59,436 bases of DNA, from NCBI RefSeq assembly GCF_000423625.1, contig NZ_AUII01000028.1, forward strand, positions 1 to 59,436, given 5' to 3'. Shown here in pieces: positions 16,040 through 25,348 of the stretch; position 1 is the stretch's first letter; every line of letters starts with the position of its first letter. The notes beneath the pieces are model-generated. The model was given only the letters and a program-made list of their open reading frames with translations. It was not told where the DNA came from and did no database searches. The stretch comes from Pseudonocardia asaccharolytica DSM 44247 = NBRC 16224 (GTDB lineage: Bacteria; Actinomycetota; Actinomycetes; Mycobacteriales; Pseudonocardiaceae). A program made the translations under genes and the position numbers.

Positions 16040-17974
16040 GTGGATCATCTGATCAATATCGACAACGGTGGGACGCTGACCGACATCTGTGTCTGGGACG
16101 GCACCGACTTCACGTTCACCAAGACGCTCACCACCCCGTTCGACCTGTCGCAGTGTCTGTTCGACGGGATCGCGAAGGTGTCGGAGAACGTGTTCGGCGG
16201 ACGCGACCTCGAGCGGCTGCTGCACCGCACCCGGCACATCCGGTACTCGACGACGCAAGGCACCAACGCACTCGTGGAGCGCAAAGGCCCGAGCCTGGGC
16301 CTGATCGTGGACGACGCCTCGGTCGTCGCGGACCTGCGCGCGACCGAACAGGAGCGGGGACTGTTCGACGACCTGGTGGGGTTGCGGGTGGCGGTCGTCG
16401 ATCCGGGCACCGGCGACGAGGAGCTGTCCGCCCAGCTCGTCGCGCAGGTGAACAAGCTGACCACCGACGGTGCCGCCCGCATCGTCGTGGCGGTCGGCGA
16501 TGCCGACGGAGAGGCCGAGCGGCGGGTCCGCGGGATCCTGCTGCGCTGTTTCCCCCGGCACCTGCTGGGCTCGGTGCCGTTCCTGTACTCGTGGGAGTTC
16601 GCCACCGACCGCGTTCCCGCCCGGCGGATCTGGTCGGGCCTGCTCAACTCGTTCCTGCACCCGGTCATGGAGCGCTTCCTCTACAACGCCGAGGACCGGC
16701 TGCGTCGCCACCGGGTGCGCAACCCGTTGCTGATCTACCGCAACGACGGCGCGTCGTCGCGGGTCGCGAAGTCCGTGGCGCTCAAGACGTACTCCTCGGG
16801 CCCGCGCGGCGGCCTCGAGGGCACTCGCGCGCTGGCCACCGCCTACGGCCTCGAGCATGTGCTGATGGTCGACGTCGGCGGCACGACGACCGACGTCGGC
16901 TCGGTGAAGCAGGCGCGGATCGCGACCGACCGCCGGGGCGCGGTGGAGGGCGTGCGCATCTCGTTCCCGATGAGCGACGTGCACTCCAGCGGCATCGGCG
17001 GTAGCTCGATCATCCAAGTGCGTGACGGCGACATCCAGGTCGGCCCGGAGAGCGTCGGCGCCGCTCCGGGCCCGGCCTGCTTCGGCTTCGGCGGCACCAG
17101 CGCGACGATCACCGACGTCAACCTCCTGCTCGGCGTGCTGGACCCGGCGACCTATCTCGACGGCGACTTCGCCCTCGATGCCGAGCGGTCTCGGGCGGTG
17201 ATCACCGAGACGGTCGCCGAGCCGCTGGGGATCGGCCTCGACGAGGCGCTCGTGCGGATGGAGGCGGCGTACTTCGCGCGGATGGCCGAGTCGTTCGGCG
17301 CATTGGTCGAGGAGTCGACGACGCTGGCGGCGTTCGGCGGCGCCGGGCCGATGAGCGCCTGCGGGGCCGCGCGGCTGACCGGCGTGCGCCGGGTGCTGAT
17401 CCCGCGGCTGGCCGCGGTCTTCTCGGCCTTCGGGATCGGGTTCTCCGACATCGGCCGGACCTACGAGGTCACGCTGACCACGCCGAGTGCCGACGCCGCG
17501 GTCGACGCCCACGACGCGCTGGCCGACCGGGCCGAACGCGACATGTTCCAGGAGGGCTACGAGCTCGTCGGCTGCCGCCCCGAGTGGACGCTGGTGACCG
17601 AGGACGGCGACGGCGCGGTCGTCGCCGAGACGCCGTACCGGCCCGGCGACGTCCCGACGGTCGGATCCGGGGAGCACGCGGTGCTGCGCCTCGCGGTGAC
17701 CGCGGAGCTCCCGCACGGCACGGTGCCCACCGCGGCCCAGCCGCCCGCCTCGCCCGCCGTGCCCTCGGGGAACCGGAAGGTGCGTTCGGGCGCCACCCAG
17801 GTCGGCGACGTCCCGGTCTACCCGCTCGCCGAGCAGCGGCCCGGCGCGATCGCCGCGGGCCCGGCGATCGTCGAAGGCCCGTTCTTCACCACGCGCGTCT
17901 TGGACGGCTGGACGTTCGAGGTCACCGCGGGCGGCGACCTGCTGCTCACCGATATCACCAGCACCCCTGCCTGA
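16040..17974 (+). CDS. HyuA-like carboxylase subunit (first of two)
   Basis: About 644 aa. The N-terminal hydantoinase/oxoprolinase domain starts INIDNGGTLTDICVWDG, with an unusual Asn before the glycines; TTQGTNALVERKGP follows. The second ASKHA half has LLMVDVGGTTTDVGSVKQ and SIAG-like IGGSSIIQVRDG, and the domain ends FGGAGPMSACGAARLTG. HyuA-type subunits bind ATP and phosphorylate the substrate or bicarbonate. GTG 16040 is preferred (AGAGGTGG eight bases upstream) over GTG 16028. It is shorter than the second HyuA copy (716 aa) and only distantly similar, so they are probably paired non-identical subunits. First gene of the operon; the small subunit follows after 11 bp. Confidence 0.85.
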   Translation: MDHLINIDNGGTLTDICVWDGTDFTFTKTLTTPFDLSQCLFDGIAKVSENVFGGRDLERLLHRTRHIRYSTTQGTNALVERKGPSLGLIVDDASVVADLRATEQERGLFDDLVGLRVAVVDPGTGDEELSAQLVAQVNKLTTDGAARIVVAVGDADGEAERRVRGILLRCFPRHLLGSVPFLYSWEFATDRVPARRIWSGLLNSFLHPVMERFLYNAEDRLRRHRVRNPLLIYRNDGASSRVAKSVALKTYSSGPRGGLEGTRALATAYGLEHVLMVDVGGTTTDVGSVKQARIATDRRGAVEGVRISFPMSDVHSSGIGGSSIIQVRDGDIQVGPESVGAAPGPACFGFGGTSATITDVNLLLGVLDPATYLDGDFALDAERSRAVITETVAEPLGIGLDEALVRMEAAYFARMAESFGALVEESTTLAAFGGAGPMSACGAARLTGVRRVLIPRLAAVFSAFGIGFSDIGRTYEVTLTTPSADAAVDAHDALADRAERDMFQEGYELVGCRPEWTLVTEDGDGAVVAETPYRPGDVPTVGSGEHAVLRLAVTAELPHGTVPTAAQPPASPAVPSGNRKVRSGATQVGDVPVYPLAEQRPGAIAAGPAIVEGPFFTTRVLDGWTFEVTAGGDLLLTDITSTPA

Positions 17975-17985
17975 CAGGAGCAACG

Positions 17986-18399
17986 ATGCGCATTCCGATG
18001 ACCGAGTACCTGATCATCGATCTGGACACCGAGCGCTGGGTCTGCCGGATCTGCAGCCAGGACCTCGGCGACGCCCGCGGCAACTACAAGGAGGCCACGC
18101 TCGTCTACGACCGTGACCCGCGCGAGATCCACCAGCCGATCATCGATCCCGAGCGCTACGAGTACACGTTCTCCCCGGACCCGGGCTACTGCCGGATCCT
18201 CGAGTACTACTGCCCCGGCTGCGCGACCCAGATCGAGACCGAGTACCTGCCGCCGGGCCACCCGCCGACCGTCGACATGGTCTGGGACATCGACGCCCTG
18301 CGCGCTCAGTGGCAGGCCCGCGGCACGGACCCGATGACCGTCGTCACCTACGGCCCGGGCGAGGACGTGCAGCGCCACACCGCCCACACCCACGGTTAG
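17986..18399 (+). CDS. Small zinc subunit, acetone carboxylase gamma-like
   Basis: 137 aa. Two CxxC pairs, C20-C23 (CRIC) and C76-C79 (CPGC), make a likely Cys4 zinc site; C69 is nearby. The body (MTEYLIIDLD, YCRILEYYCPGCATQIETEY) matches the gamma subunit family of acetone and acetophenone carboxylases. AGGAG precedes ATG 17986. Lying between the two HyuA genes, it strongly identifies the operon as a ketone carboxylase rather than a hydantoinase, because hydantoinases and oxoprolinases lack this subunit. Confidence 0.85.
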   Translation: MRIPMTEYLIIDLDTERWVCRICSQDLGDARGNYKEATLVYDRDPREIHQPIIDPERYEYTFSPDPGYCRILEYYCPGCATQIETEYLPPGHPPTVDMVWDIDALRAQWQARGTDPMTVVTYGPGEDVQRHTAHTHG

Positions 18400-18426
18400 C
18401 CCGTCGAGAAGGGACGGACCCCACCC

Positions 18427-20577
18427 ATGAACCGAATCTCGGTCGACATCGGCGGCACGTTCACCGACTGCTTCTTCGTCTGGGACGACGCCTATGTCGA
18501 GGCGAAGGCGCTCACCACCCACCACAACCTCGCCCTCGGTTTCAACGAGGCGCTCGACATCGCCTGCCGGCGCGCGGGGCTCGACCGCACCGAGGTGCTC
18601 AGCAAGGTGGACTCGGTCCGCTACGCCACGACGCTGGGCACCAACGCGCTCATCGAGCGCCACGGCCCCCGGGTCGCGGCGCTGGTCACCCACGGCTTCG
18701 AGGACACGATCCCGCTCTCCCGCGGCCGCGGCTACGGCGAGGGGCTCGACCCGGCGATGCAGCAGAACCTGCCCGCGGCCGAGCGCCCGGAGCCGTTGGT
18801 TCCGCGCCACCTCATCCGCTCGGTGCGCGAACGAGTCAACTCCGCGGGCGAGATCGTCGTCCCGCTCGACGAGCTGGACGTCCGCCAGCAGGTGCGCGAA
18901 CTGGTCGACAACGGCGCCGAGGCGCTCGTCGTCTCGCTGACCAACGCCACCGAGAACCCCGAGCACGAGCTGCGGATCCTCGAGATCATCCTCGACGAGT
19001 ACCCGCCGCACGAGCTGGGCGCGATCCCGGTCCTGCTCGGACACCAGGTCTCGGGACGCAAGGGCGAGTACGTGCGCGCCACGTCCACCATCGTGGACGC
19101 GTTCCTGCACGAGATCATGTTCCACGCGCTGGGCCAGCTCGCGAACAACCTGCGCGACTCCGGCTACGACAAGCCGATGCTCGTGATCCACAACTCCGGC
19201 GGCATGGCCCAGATGAACTCCACCGACGCGCTGCAGACCATCCACTCCGGCCCGATCGCCGGGGTCGGTGCGGCGCAACACCTTTCGCGCGAGACCGGCA
19301 TCGGTCACATCATCGCCACCGACATGGGCGGCACGTCGTTCGACATCGGACTGGTCCCCGAGGGCGGGGTCAAGCACTACGACTTCCAGCCCACCATCGA
19401 CCGCTGGCTGGTCTCGGTGCCGATGGTGCACCTGCTGACTCTCGGCGCGGGCGGCGGTTCGATCGCCTCCTACGACCGGATCCATAAGGGCATCAAGATC
19501 GGTCCGGAGTCGGCGGGCTCGGACCCCGGTCCGGCGTGCTACGACCGCGGCGGTCTTCGCCCGACGGTCACCGACGCCGACCTGCTGCTCGGCTACCTCG
19601 ACCCGGAGAACTACGCCAACGGGTTCATCGCGCTCAACCCGAAGCGCTCGATCTTCGCGATCGAGGAGATGCTGTGCGACGAGCTCGACATGGACGTGCT
19701 CGACGTCGCCAAGGAGATCAAGCGTGGCGTCGACGAACAGATGGCGATCGGGATCGGCAAGGAGCTGCGGGTGCGCGGCTACCTGCCCGAGGACTTCACG
19801 ATGCTCGCCTACGGCGGCAACGGCCCGCTGCACGCCTGCGGCATCGCCGAGCGGGCCGGCATCCGGCGGATCCTGGTCCCGCCGTTCGCCTCGGTGTTCT
19901 CGGCGTGCGGCGCGGGCAACATGCAGCCGCTGCACATCCACGAGCAGGGCGCGCACGTCGTGCTCTACAACGCCACGAACCGCTCGCTCTACGACCGCTA
20001 CGACGAGTTCAACGTGATCGTCGAGGGGCTGGAGGCCAAGGGCCGCGAGGACCTCGTCCGGCAGGGCTACGACGAGGCCGACGTGCGGCACCGCCTCGAG
20101 ATGGACATGCGCTACGGCAACCAGCTGGTGACCACGGCCGTCGTGTTCGACGTCAACCGGATCCATCGGGTCGGCGACGTGCTGCACCTGATCCGCACCT
20201 TCTCCGAGATCTACGGCGAACGCTACGGGAAGGGTTCCGAGGCCCCGGAAGCCGGGGTGCGGGTGCAGACCATCCGGGTCGCCTCCTACGTCGAGGGCGA
20301 CACGGTGAAGTTCGAGTCGCTCGACCACGTGGGCGAGCGCACGACGCCGGCGCCGGTGAGCGCCCGGGAGGCGCATTTCATCGGCCGCGCCGCGCCGCTG
20401 CTCACTCCGGTCTACGACGCCTCGGCGCTGTCCGAGCAGTACGTCATCGCCGGCCCGGCGATCGTCACCACCGAGAACACCACCTATCTGGTCGAGCCCG
20501 GCTGGCGGCTCGAACCCACCCCGCAGGGCGCCGTCTGGTTCCTGCGTGACGACACCGACCCGGCGAAGGAGCAGTGA
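18427..20577 (+). CDS. HyuA-like carboxylase subunit (second), acetone carboxylase beta-type
   Basis: 716 aa, almost the length of the acetone carboxylase beta subunit (717 in Xanthobacter). N-terminal ISVDIGGTFTDCFFVWDD, then YATTLGTNALIERHGPRV; the central part has HNSGGMAQMNSTDALQTIHS, GPIAGV and IIATDMGGTSFDIGL; the C-terminal part has ESAGSDPGPACYDRGGLRPT and YGGNGPLHACG. ATP-binding, phosphoryl-transfer subunit in the family scheme. AAGGGA lies before ATG 18427. The DPGPACYDRGG stretch is closer to general HyuA and acetophenone carboxylase subunits than to AcxA, so the substrate may not be acetone. Confidence 0.88.
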   Translation: MNRISVDIGGTFTDCFFVWDDAYVEAKALTTHHNLALGFNEALDIACRRAGLDRTEVLSKVDSVRYATTLGTNALIERHGPRVAALVTHGFEDTIPLSRGRGYGEGLDPAMQQNLPAAERPEPLVPRHLIRSVRERVNSAGEIVVPLDELDVRQQVRELVDNGAEALVVSLTNATENPEHELRILEIILDEYPPHELGAIPVLLGHQVSGRKGEYVRATSTIVDAFLHEIMFHALGQLANNLRDSGYDKPMLVIHNSGGMAQMNSTDALQTIHSGPIAGVGAAQHLSRETGIGHIIATDMGGTSFDIGLVPEGGVKHYDFQPTIDRWLVSVPMVHLLTLGAGGGSIASYDRIHKGIKIGPESAGSDPGPACYDRGGLRPTVTDADLLLGYLDPENYANGFIALNPKRSIFAIEEMLCDELDMDVLDVAKEIKRGVDEQMAIGIGKELRVRGYLPEDFTMLAYGGNGPLHACGIAERAGIRRILVPPFASVFSACGAGNMQPLHIHEQGAHVVLYNATNRSLYDRYDEFNVIVEGLEAKGREDLVRQGYDEADVRHRLEMDMRYGNQLVTTAVVFDVNRIHRVGDVLHLIRTFSEIYGERYGKGSEAPEAGVRVQTIRVASYVEGDTVKFESLDHVGERTTPAPVSAREAHFIGRAAPLLTPVYDASALSEQYVIAGPAIVTTENTTYLVEPGWRLEPTPQGAVWFLRDDTDPAKEQ

Positions 20578-20578
20578 G

Positions 20579-22882
20579 ATGACCGCAGTGCACGAGCCCG
20601 CCGCCGCGGAGCTGAACCCGCAGGAGCAGGACTGGGTCGACCAGTTCATGGACGAGACGACCCTCTTCCTCGGGCCCGATCCCGAGATCATGCGCAACCA
20701 CAGCATCTGCAGCCGCACGGAGCTGGAAGAGGAGTGCATCGCCGAGGGCATCGACCCGCTCGAGATCGATCGGATCCGCAAGCGCCTCGCCGGCGCCCTC
20801 GACGAGGGCTACGAGATGTGCGAGGCGATGGGCGCCGCACCGGGCGCGAAATGGGGCGACCTCACCACCGCGATCTACACCGCCTCGGGCGACGTGACCT
20901 ATCTGTCCTGCCACGGGGTGATCGCGTTCTCGGCGATCCTGCACCACCCGATCCGCTACATCATGAAGTACTGGCGCGACGAGCCGACGGTGGGCATCCA
21001 CGCCGGTGACGGGTTCATCCACAACGACGCCCGCTTCGGCAACGTGCACAACACCGACCAGTCGATGATCATGCCGGTGATCCGCGACGACAAGATCATC
21101 GCCTGGGTTGCCGCCACCATCCACGAGGGCGAGAACGGCGCCTGCGAGCCCGGCGGCATGCCGTCCGGCTCCGAGACGCCGTTCGACGACGGGCTGCGGA
21201 TGAGCCCGTTCAAGATCGTGGAGCGCGGTCGGCTGCGCCGGGACCTGCTGACGTTCCTGCAGCACTCGGTGCGTGACCCCAAGCTGCAGCTGGCCGACCT
21301 GAAGGTGAAGATCGGCGCGGTCCAGCGCATCATGCAGCGGATCGACAAGATCGTCGACGAGGTCGGCGTCGAGACCTTCGTCGCGGCGCTGCGCATCACC
21401 GTCGAGGACGTCGAGGCGGAGGTCCGGCGGCGGATCCGCGAGCTGCCCGACGGCACCGTGCGGTTCAACCAGTTCATGGACTCCACGCTCAAGGAGAACA
21501 TCCTCATCAAGCTCGCCTGCTCGATCACGGTCGAGGGCGAGAAGATGACGATCGACCTGCGCGGCACGGGCCCGGAGATCCTCAACCGCGCCATCAACTC
21601 GCCGCTGTGCTCGGTGAAGTCGATGATGATGCAGGCGATCCTGGCGTTCTGGTGGCCGGACCTGCCGCGGTGCACCTCGGCGATGAGCCCGATCGAGATC
21701 ATCTCCGACGAACACACCTGGGCCGACGCGGGCTACGATGCCCCGATGGGCCAGTCGCTGCAGGCCTCGTTCCGCGGCTTCTCCGCCCTGCAGTCGTCCT
21801 GGGCGAAGCTGCAGTTCGCCAACCCGGAGAAGTTCTCCAACGTCATCGCGCCCTGGTTCAACCAGATCAACACGTTCCTGTGGGGCGGGGTCACCCAGCA
21901 CGGCGACCAGGTCGGCAACCTCTGCGCCGACCTCAACGGCATGCCCGGCGGCGCCAAGCCCTTCCTCGACGGCGAGGACGCGGTCTCCCCGCTGTTCTGC
22001 GCGATGGCCGACACCGCCGAGCAGGAGGTCATGGAGGAGGAGGTCCCCTTCATGCAGCTCGTGTCCAAGCGGCTGGTGCGCGACAACATGGGCTTCGGCA
22101 AGCACACCGGCGGCATGGGCTACGAGATGATCGTGGCCAGCGAGGGCACCCCGCTGTGGGGCTTCATGACCGTCACCTCGGGCGCGAAGTTCTCCTCGAT
22201 CTACGGCATGTTCGGCGGCTACGGTTGCGGCACCTACCCGCTGGCGCGGGTCAAGGGCGTCAACGTCTTCGACATCGTCCGCAAGGACCCGAGCCGGTTC
22301 GACCTGTCGATCGAGAAGGTCATGAACGACCGGCCCTTCGAGGGCGGGACGTACCTGACCGACCACATGGGCCTGCAGTTCGACGTCGCCAAGGACGGTG
22401 AGCTGTACATGATCGCCCAGGGCGCGGGTGGTGGCTACGGCGACCCGCTGCAGCGCGATCCGCAGGCGGTCGTGCGCGACATCGAGCTGGACCGGATCAG
22501 CCCCAAGGTGGCGCGGGAGATCTTCGCTGTGGCCTACGATCCGCAGACGTTCGTGCTCGACGTCGAGGGCACCGAGGCGCTGCGGGCGAAGGCCCGGCAG
22601 GAGCGGCTGCGGCGCGGCAAGCCCTACGCGCAGTTCGTCGAGGAGTTCGCCACCCCGGAGCCGCCGAAGGACCTGCTCTACTACGGGTCCTGGGGGGACG
22701 ACACCGATGAGCTCACCGCGACCGTCTTCGACATCGACGGGCCGAAGCGGGTGACCGCCCCGCTCGACCAGCTGCCGATCGTCATGATCCCCGACCGGCG
22801 GGACCTCAAGGTCGCCGCGCTGGAGGCGCGGATCCGGGAGCTGGAGGACAAGCACGGCGAGGTCGTGCACCGCAAGTCCTGA
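20579..22882 (+). CDS. HyuB-like carboxylase subunit, acetone carboxylase alpha-type
   Basis: 767 aa, close to AcxB (776). HyuB landmarks: GDGFIHNDARFGNVHNTDQS (metal-binding His/Asp region), WVAATIHEGENGACEPGGMP, FDGEDAVSPLF-like GEDAVSPLFCAMAD and GAGGGYGDPLQRDPQAV near the C-terminus. In ketone carboxylases this subunit holds the metal and carries out carboxylation. The stop of the previous gene (TGA 20575-20577) is one base before ATG 20579, with AGGAG upstream, so translation is coupled. The C-terminal 40 residues are a helical tail (ALEARIRELEDKHG). Confidence 0.88.
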   Translation: MTAVHEPAAAELNPQEQDWVDQFMDETTLFLGPDPEIMRNHSICSRTELEEECIAEGIDPLEIDRIRKRLAGALDEGYEMCEAMGAAPGAKWGDLTTAIYTASGDVTYLSCHGVIAFSAILHHPIRYIMKYWRDEPTVGIHAGDGFIHNDARFGNVHNTDQSMIMPVIRDDKIIAWVAATIHEGENGACEPGGMPSGSETPFDDGLRMSPFKIVERGRLRRDLLTFLQHSVRDPKLQLADLKVKIGAVQRIMQRIDKIVDEVGVETFVAALRITVEDVEAEVRRRIRELPDGTVRFNQFMDSTLKENILIKLACSITVEGEKMTIDLRGTGPEILNRAINSPLCSVKSMMMQAILAFWWPDLPRCTSAMSPIEIISDEHTWADAGYDAPMGQSLQASFRGFSALQSSWAKLQFANPEKFSNVIAPWFNQINTFLWGGVTQHGDQVGNLCADLNGMPGGAKPFLDGEDAVSPLFCAMADTAEQEVMEEEVPFMQLVSKRLVRDNMGFGKHTGGMGYEMIVASEGTPLWGFMTVTSGAKFSSIYGMFGGYGCGTYPLARVKGVNVFDIVRKDPSRFDLSIEKVMNDRPFEGGTYLTDHMGLQFDVAKDGELYMIAQGAGGGYGDPLQRDPQAVVRDIELDRISPKVAREIFAVAYDPQTFVLDVEGTEALRAKARQERLRRGKPYAQFVEEFATPEPPKDLLYYGSWGDDTDELTATVFDIDGPKRVTAPLDQLPIVMIPDRRDLKVAALEARIRELEDKHGEVVHRKS

Positions 22883-22893
22883 CCCGTCCCACC

Positions 22894-22926
22894 GGTGGCG
22901 TCACCCCGGTCCGGGGTGACGCCACC
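22894..22926 (+). terminator. 33-nt near-perfect hairpin between HyuB and the fifth gene
   Basis: GGTGGCGTCACCCCGG, one T and its exact complement give a stem of up to 15 bp with a minimal loop. It begins 11 bp after the HyuB stop and ends 22 bp before the next ATG. With no T tract it could be an attenuating terminator or an mRNA-stabilising structure that sets subunit ratios. Confidence 0.6.
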
Positions 22927-22948
22927 CCGCCGCCCAGGAGCCTCTCGC

Positions 22949-23752
22949 ATGTCCGTTGCCTTCCACTCCGTGGTCTCGGCCCCGCCCTCGGGGCGCGGCC
23001 GGGGACTGATCCTCGACCATCACGACTACGCGCAGGCCGTCATCCTCCAGGGCAAGCTCGTGCCCTGGGACGACGTGACGCGCTACACGCGCTTCCTCGG
23101 CCAGGCCCAAGGCCTGCTGCGCCCCGACACCACGCTGCTCGACCTCGGGGCCTTCTACGCCCACGCGATCGGCGCCGACCCGGCGCTGGTGGCCGCGATG
23201 TCGGCGCGGTCGCGGACCGGCTATGCGCTCAAGACGCTGCTCGCGCACGAGGCGACGCAGGCCGCGGCGCTGGAGTTCGCGTCGGTCGTCGCGCAGTCGG
23301 CGCGTCAGCCGCTGGTGGCGCAGGTGCCCTCGCCGCTGCGCTGGCTCGCCACCACCCACCGGCTCGCCGGGGCGGGCGATATCGGCGACATCACCGCCGA
23401 CCACGGCGAGAACATGGCGGTCTATGTGGCCGACTGGCTGCGCCGGTTCGCGACGCTGCCGGTCTCGCTGCTGCTGCTCGACGGGCGGCGGGCCGATCTG
23501 CCCGGCCTGCCCGCCGAGGATCTGGGTCGCTACAGCCCGATCGGCAACGCCGCCGAGCACTACCGCTGGACGCTCGGGTGCCGCCGCGACGGCGGCATCG
23601 AGGTGGCGGGCGGCGTCACCGGCGTGGCGGTGCCCGCGGAGTTCTGGCTGGCCGACGGCGTCGAGGTGCCGGCAGGCGACTTTCTCGTCGCGGAGATCCC
23701 CGCCGCGGCGGAGCCGGAGACGGTGCTGAAGAAGCTCGCCGAACTGGGCTAG
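22949..23752 (+). CDS. Fifth carboxylase-operon protein, family not recognised
   Basis: 267 aa from ATG 22949 (AGGAG eight bases upstream). N-terminal GRGLILDHHDYAQAVILQGK; middle AQVPSPLRWLATTHRLAGAG; C-terminal LLLLDGRRADLPGLPAEDLG. The alternation of beta strands and helices suggests a TIM-barrel-like (perhaps methionine-synthase/UroD-like) fold, but no motif is decisive. Acetophenone carboxylase also needs an extra small subunit encoded with its core genes; this is the positional counterpart. It precedes the CoA-transferase with an 8-bp gap. Function is inferred from position only. Confidence 0.6.
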   Translation: MSVAFHSVVSAPPSGRGRGLILDHHDYAQAVILQGKLVPWDDVTRYTRFLGQAQGLLRPDTTLLDLGAFYAHAIGADPALVAAMSARSRTGYALKTLLAHEATQAAALEFASVVAQSARQPLVAQVPSPLRWLATTHRLAGAGDIGDITADHGENMAVYVADWLRRFATLPVSLLLLDGRRADLPGLPAEDLGRYSPIGNAAEHYRWTLGCRRDGGIEVAGGVTGVAVPAEFWLADGVEVPAGDFLVAEIPAAAEPETVLKKLAELG

Positions 23753-23760
23753 GGGACGCG

Positions 23761-24525
23761 ATGGACAAGGTGTATCCGAGCGCCCGCGAGGCGGTGGCAG
23801 ACATCGGCTCGGGCGCGTCCATTGCCGCGGGCGGGTTCGGCGTCTGCGGTATTCCGGCGGTGCTCATCGACGCCATCGCCGACGGCGAGGCCCGTGATCT
23901 GGAGCTGATCTCCAACAACTGCGGCGCGGACGGCCGGGGTCTCGGGCGGTTGCTGGAGAACCGGCAGGTCCGCCGGGTGGTGGCGTCCTACGTCGGGGAG
24001 AACAAGACCTTCGCGAGCCAGTACCTCGCCGGCGAGCTGGAGGTCGAGCTCACCCCGCAGGGCACGCTGGCCGAGCGGCTGCGGGCCGCCGGGGTCGGCG
24101 TCGCCGCCTTCTACACCCGCACCGGGACCGGGACCCTGGTCGCCGAGGGCGGGCTGCCCTGGCGATACGGCCCGGACGGCGGGGTCGCCATGGCCTCGCC
24201 GCCGAAGCCGGTGGCGATCTTCGACGGCGTGGAGCATGTGCTCGAACGCGCCCTGCCCGCCGATTTCGCGCTCGTGCGGGCCTGGAAGGGCGACCGGCAC
24301 GGCAACCTCACCTTCCGGATGGCCGCGCGCAACTTCAACCCGGTGTGCGCGATGGCGGGCCGGGTGGTGATCGCCGAGGTGGAGCATCTGGTGGAGCCCG
24401 GCGAGATCGACCCGGACGAGGTCCATCTGCCCGGGGTGTACGTCGACCGCGTGGTCGCGCTCACCGCGGCCCAGGCGGCCGACAAGGCGATCGAGCGGCT
24501 CACCGTCCGCGACGAGGAACGATGA
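23761..24525 (+). CDS. scoA: 3-oxoacid CoA-transferase subunit A
   Basis: 254 aa. Class I CoA-transferase alpha subunit: [19 protein letters not shown] near residue 20, [38 protein letters not shown], and [20 protein letters not shown], the typical succinyl-CoA:3-ketoacid transferase pattern. With subunit B it transfers CoA from succinyl-CoA (or acetyl-CoA) to the 3-oxo acid made by the carboxylase. AGGGGACGCG precedes ATG 23761. It overlaps subunit B by 4 bp (ATGA). Confidence 0.9.
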   Translation: MDKVYPSAREAVADIGSGASIAAGGFGVCGIPAVLIDAIADGEARDLELISNNCGADGRGLGRLLENRQVRRVVASYVGENKTFASQYLAGELEVELTPQGTLAERLRAAGVGVAAFYTRTGTGTLVAEGGLPWRYGPDGGVAMASPPKPVAIFDGVEHVLERALPADFALVRAWKGDRHGNLTFRMAARNFNPVCAMAGRVVIAEVEHLVEPGEIDPDEVHLPGVYVDRVVALTAAQAADKAIERLTVRDEER

Positions 24526-25160
24526 TCATGGCGCTGAGCAGGGAACAGCTGGCCGCGCGGGCCGCCCGCGAGCTGCGCGACGGCGACTACGTCAACCTGG
24601 GGATCGGGCTGCCCACGCTGGTGCCCAACCACGTCCCCGCCGGGGTGACGCCGGTGCTGCAGTCGGAGAACGGCATCCTCGGCACCGGGTCGTACCCGCT
24701 GCCCGGGGCCGAGGACCCGGACCTGATCAACGCCGGGAAGGAGACGGTGACCGTCCGGCCGGGCGCGGCGTTCTTCGACTCGGCCTTGAGCTTCGGCATG
24801 ATCCGCTCCGGCCGGATCGACGTCGCGGTGCTCGGCGCCATGCAGGTCTCGGCGGTGGGTGACCTCGCGAACTGGGTGATCCCCGGCAAGATGGTCAAGG
24901 GGATGGGCGGGGCGATGGACCTGGTGCACGGTGCGCGCCGGGTCGTCGTGCTGATGGAGCACGTGGCCCGCGACGGCAGCCACAAGATCGTCGACGAGTG
25001 CTCGCTGCCGCTCACCGGCCGTCGTGTGGTGGACCGGATCGTCACCGATCTCGCCGTGTTGGACGTGACCCCGCACGGCCTGACCCTGGTCGAGTGCGCC
25101 CCCGGCGTCACGGTGGACGAGGTGCGGGGTGCCACCGGGCCCGAGCTGCTGGTGGACTGA
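24522..25160 (+). CDS. scoB: 3-oxoacid CoA-transferase subunit B
   Basis: 212 aa. [24 protein letters not shown] at the N-terminus, then [10 protein letters not shown], whose E49 is the expected catalytic glutamate that forms the CoA thioester. [21 protein letters not shown] and [14 protein letters not shown] complete the family pattern. ATG 24522 (GAGG upstream) overlaps the subunit A stop; ATG 24528 is possible. It completes a ketone to 3-oxoacyl-CoA route; the thiolase that would follow is not in the window. Confidence 0.92.
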   Translation: MIMALSREQLAARAARELRDGDYVNLGIGLPTLVPNHVPAGVTPVLQSENGILGTGSYPLPGAEDPDLINAGKETVTVRPGAAFFDSALSFGMIRSGRIDVAVLGAMQVSAVGDLANWVIPGKMVKGMGGAMDLVHGARRVVVLMEHVARDGSHKIVDECSLPLTGRRVVDRIVTDLAVLDVTPHGLTLVECAPGVTVDEVRGATGPELLVD

Positions 25161-25194
25161 GCCGCGCGTGCAGGGAGACCGCCGTTTGCGGGAC

Positions 25195-25218
25195 ATGAGC
25201 GCCACCGGCGGCGCTCAT
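25195..25218 (+). terminator. Operon terminator hairpin
   Basis: ATGAGCGCC, loop ACCGGC and GGCGCTCAT form a perfect 9-bp stem 35 bp after the CoA-transferase stop and before the convergent TetR gene. It suits a bidirectional terminator without T tract. Confidence 0.55.
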
Positions 25219-25348
25219 ATCCCCGAAACGATGATCATGCATCGGGCCGGCTCCGGTCCTGGCTCTGTCCGTTCCGGGCGTTCAGGCTGTCCAGCAGTCG
25301 GCTGCGGGCGTCGCGTAACCGCGAGCCGGCCGGTGGCTTCGCGGAGGT

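Noticed and set aside
16040..22882. Annotation of the HyuA/HyuB genes as hydantoinase or 5-oxoprolinase
   Set aside because: The Cys4 gamma-like subunit, the second HyuA gene, the AcoR-type activator and the CoA-transferase together fit a ketone carboxylase better.
25161..25348. Small RNA or riboswitch after the CoA-transferase genes
   Set aside because: Only the terminator-like hairpin is structured; nothing resembles a known riboswitch.
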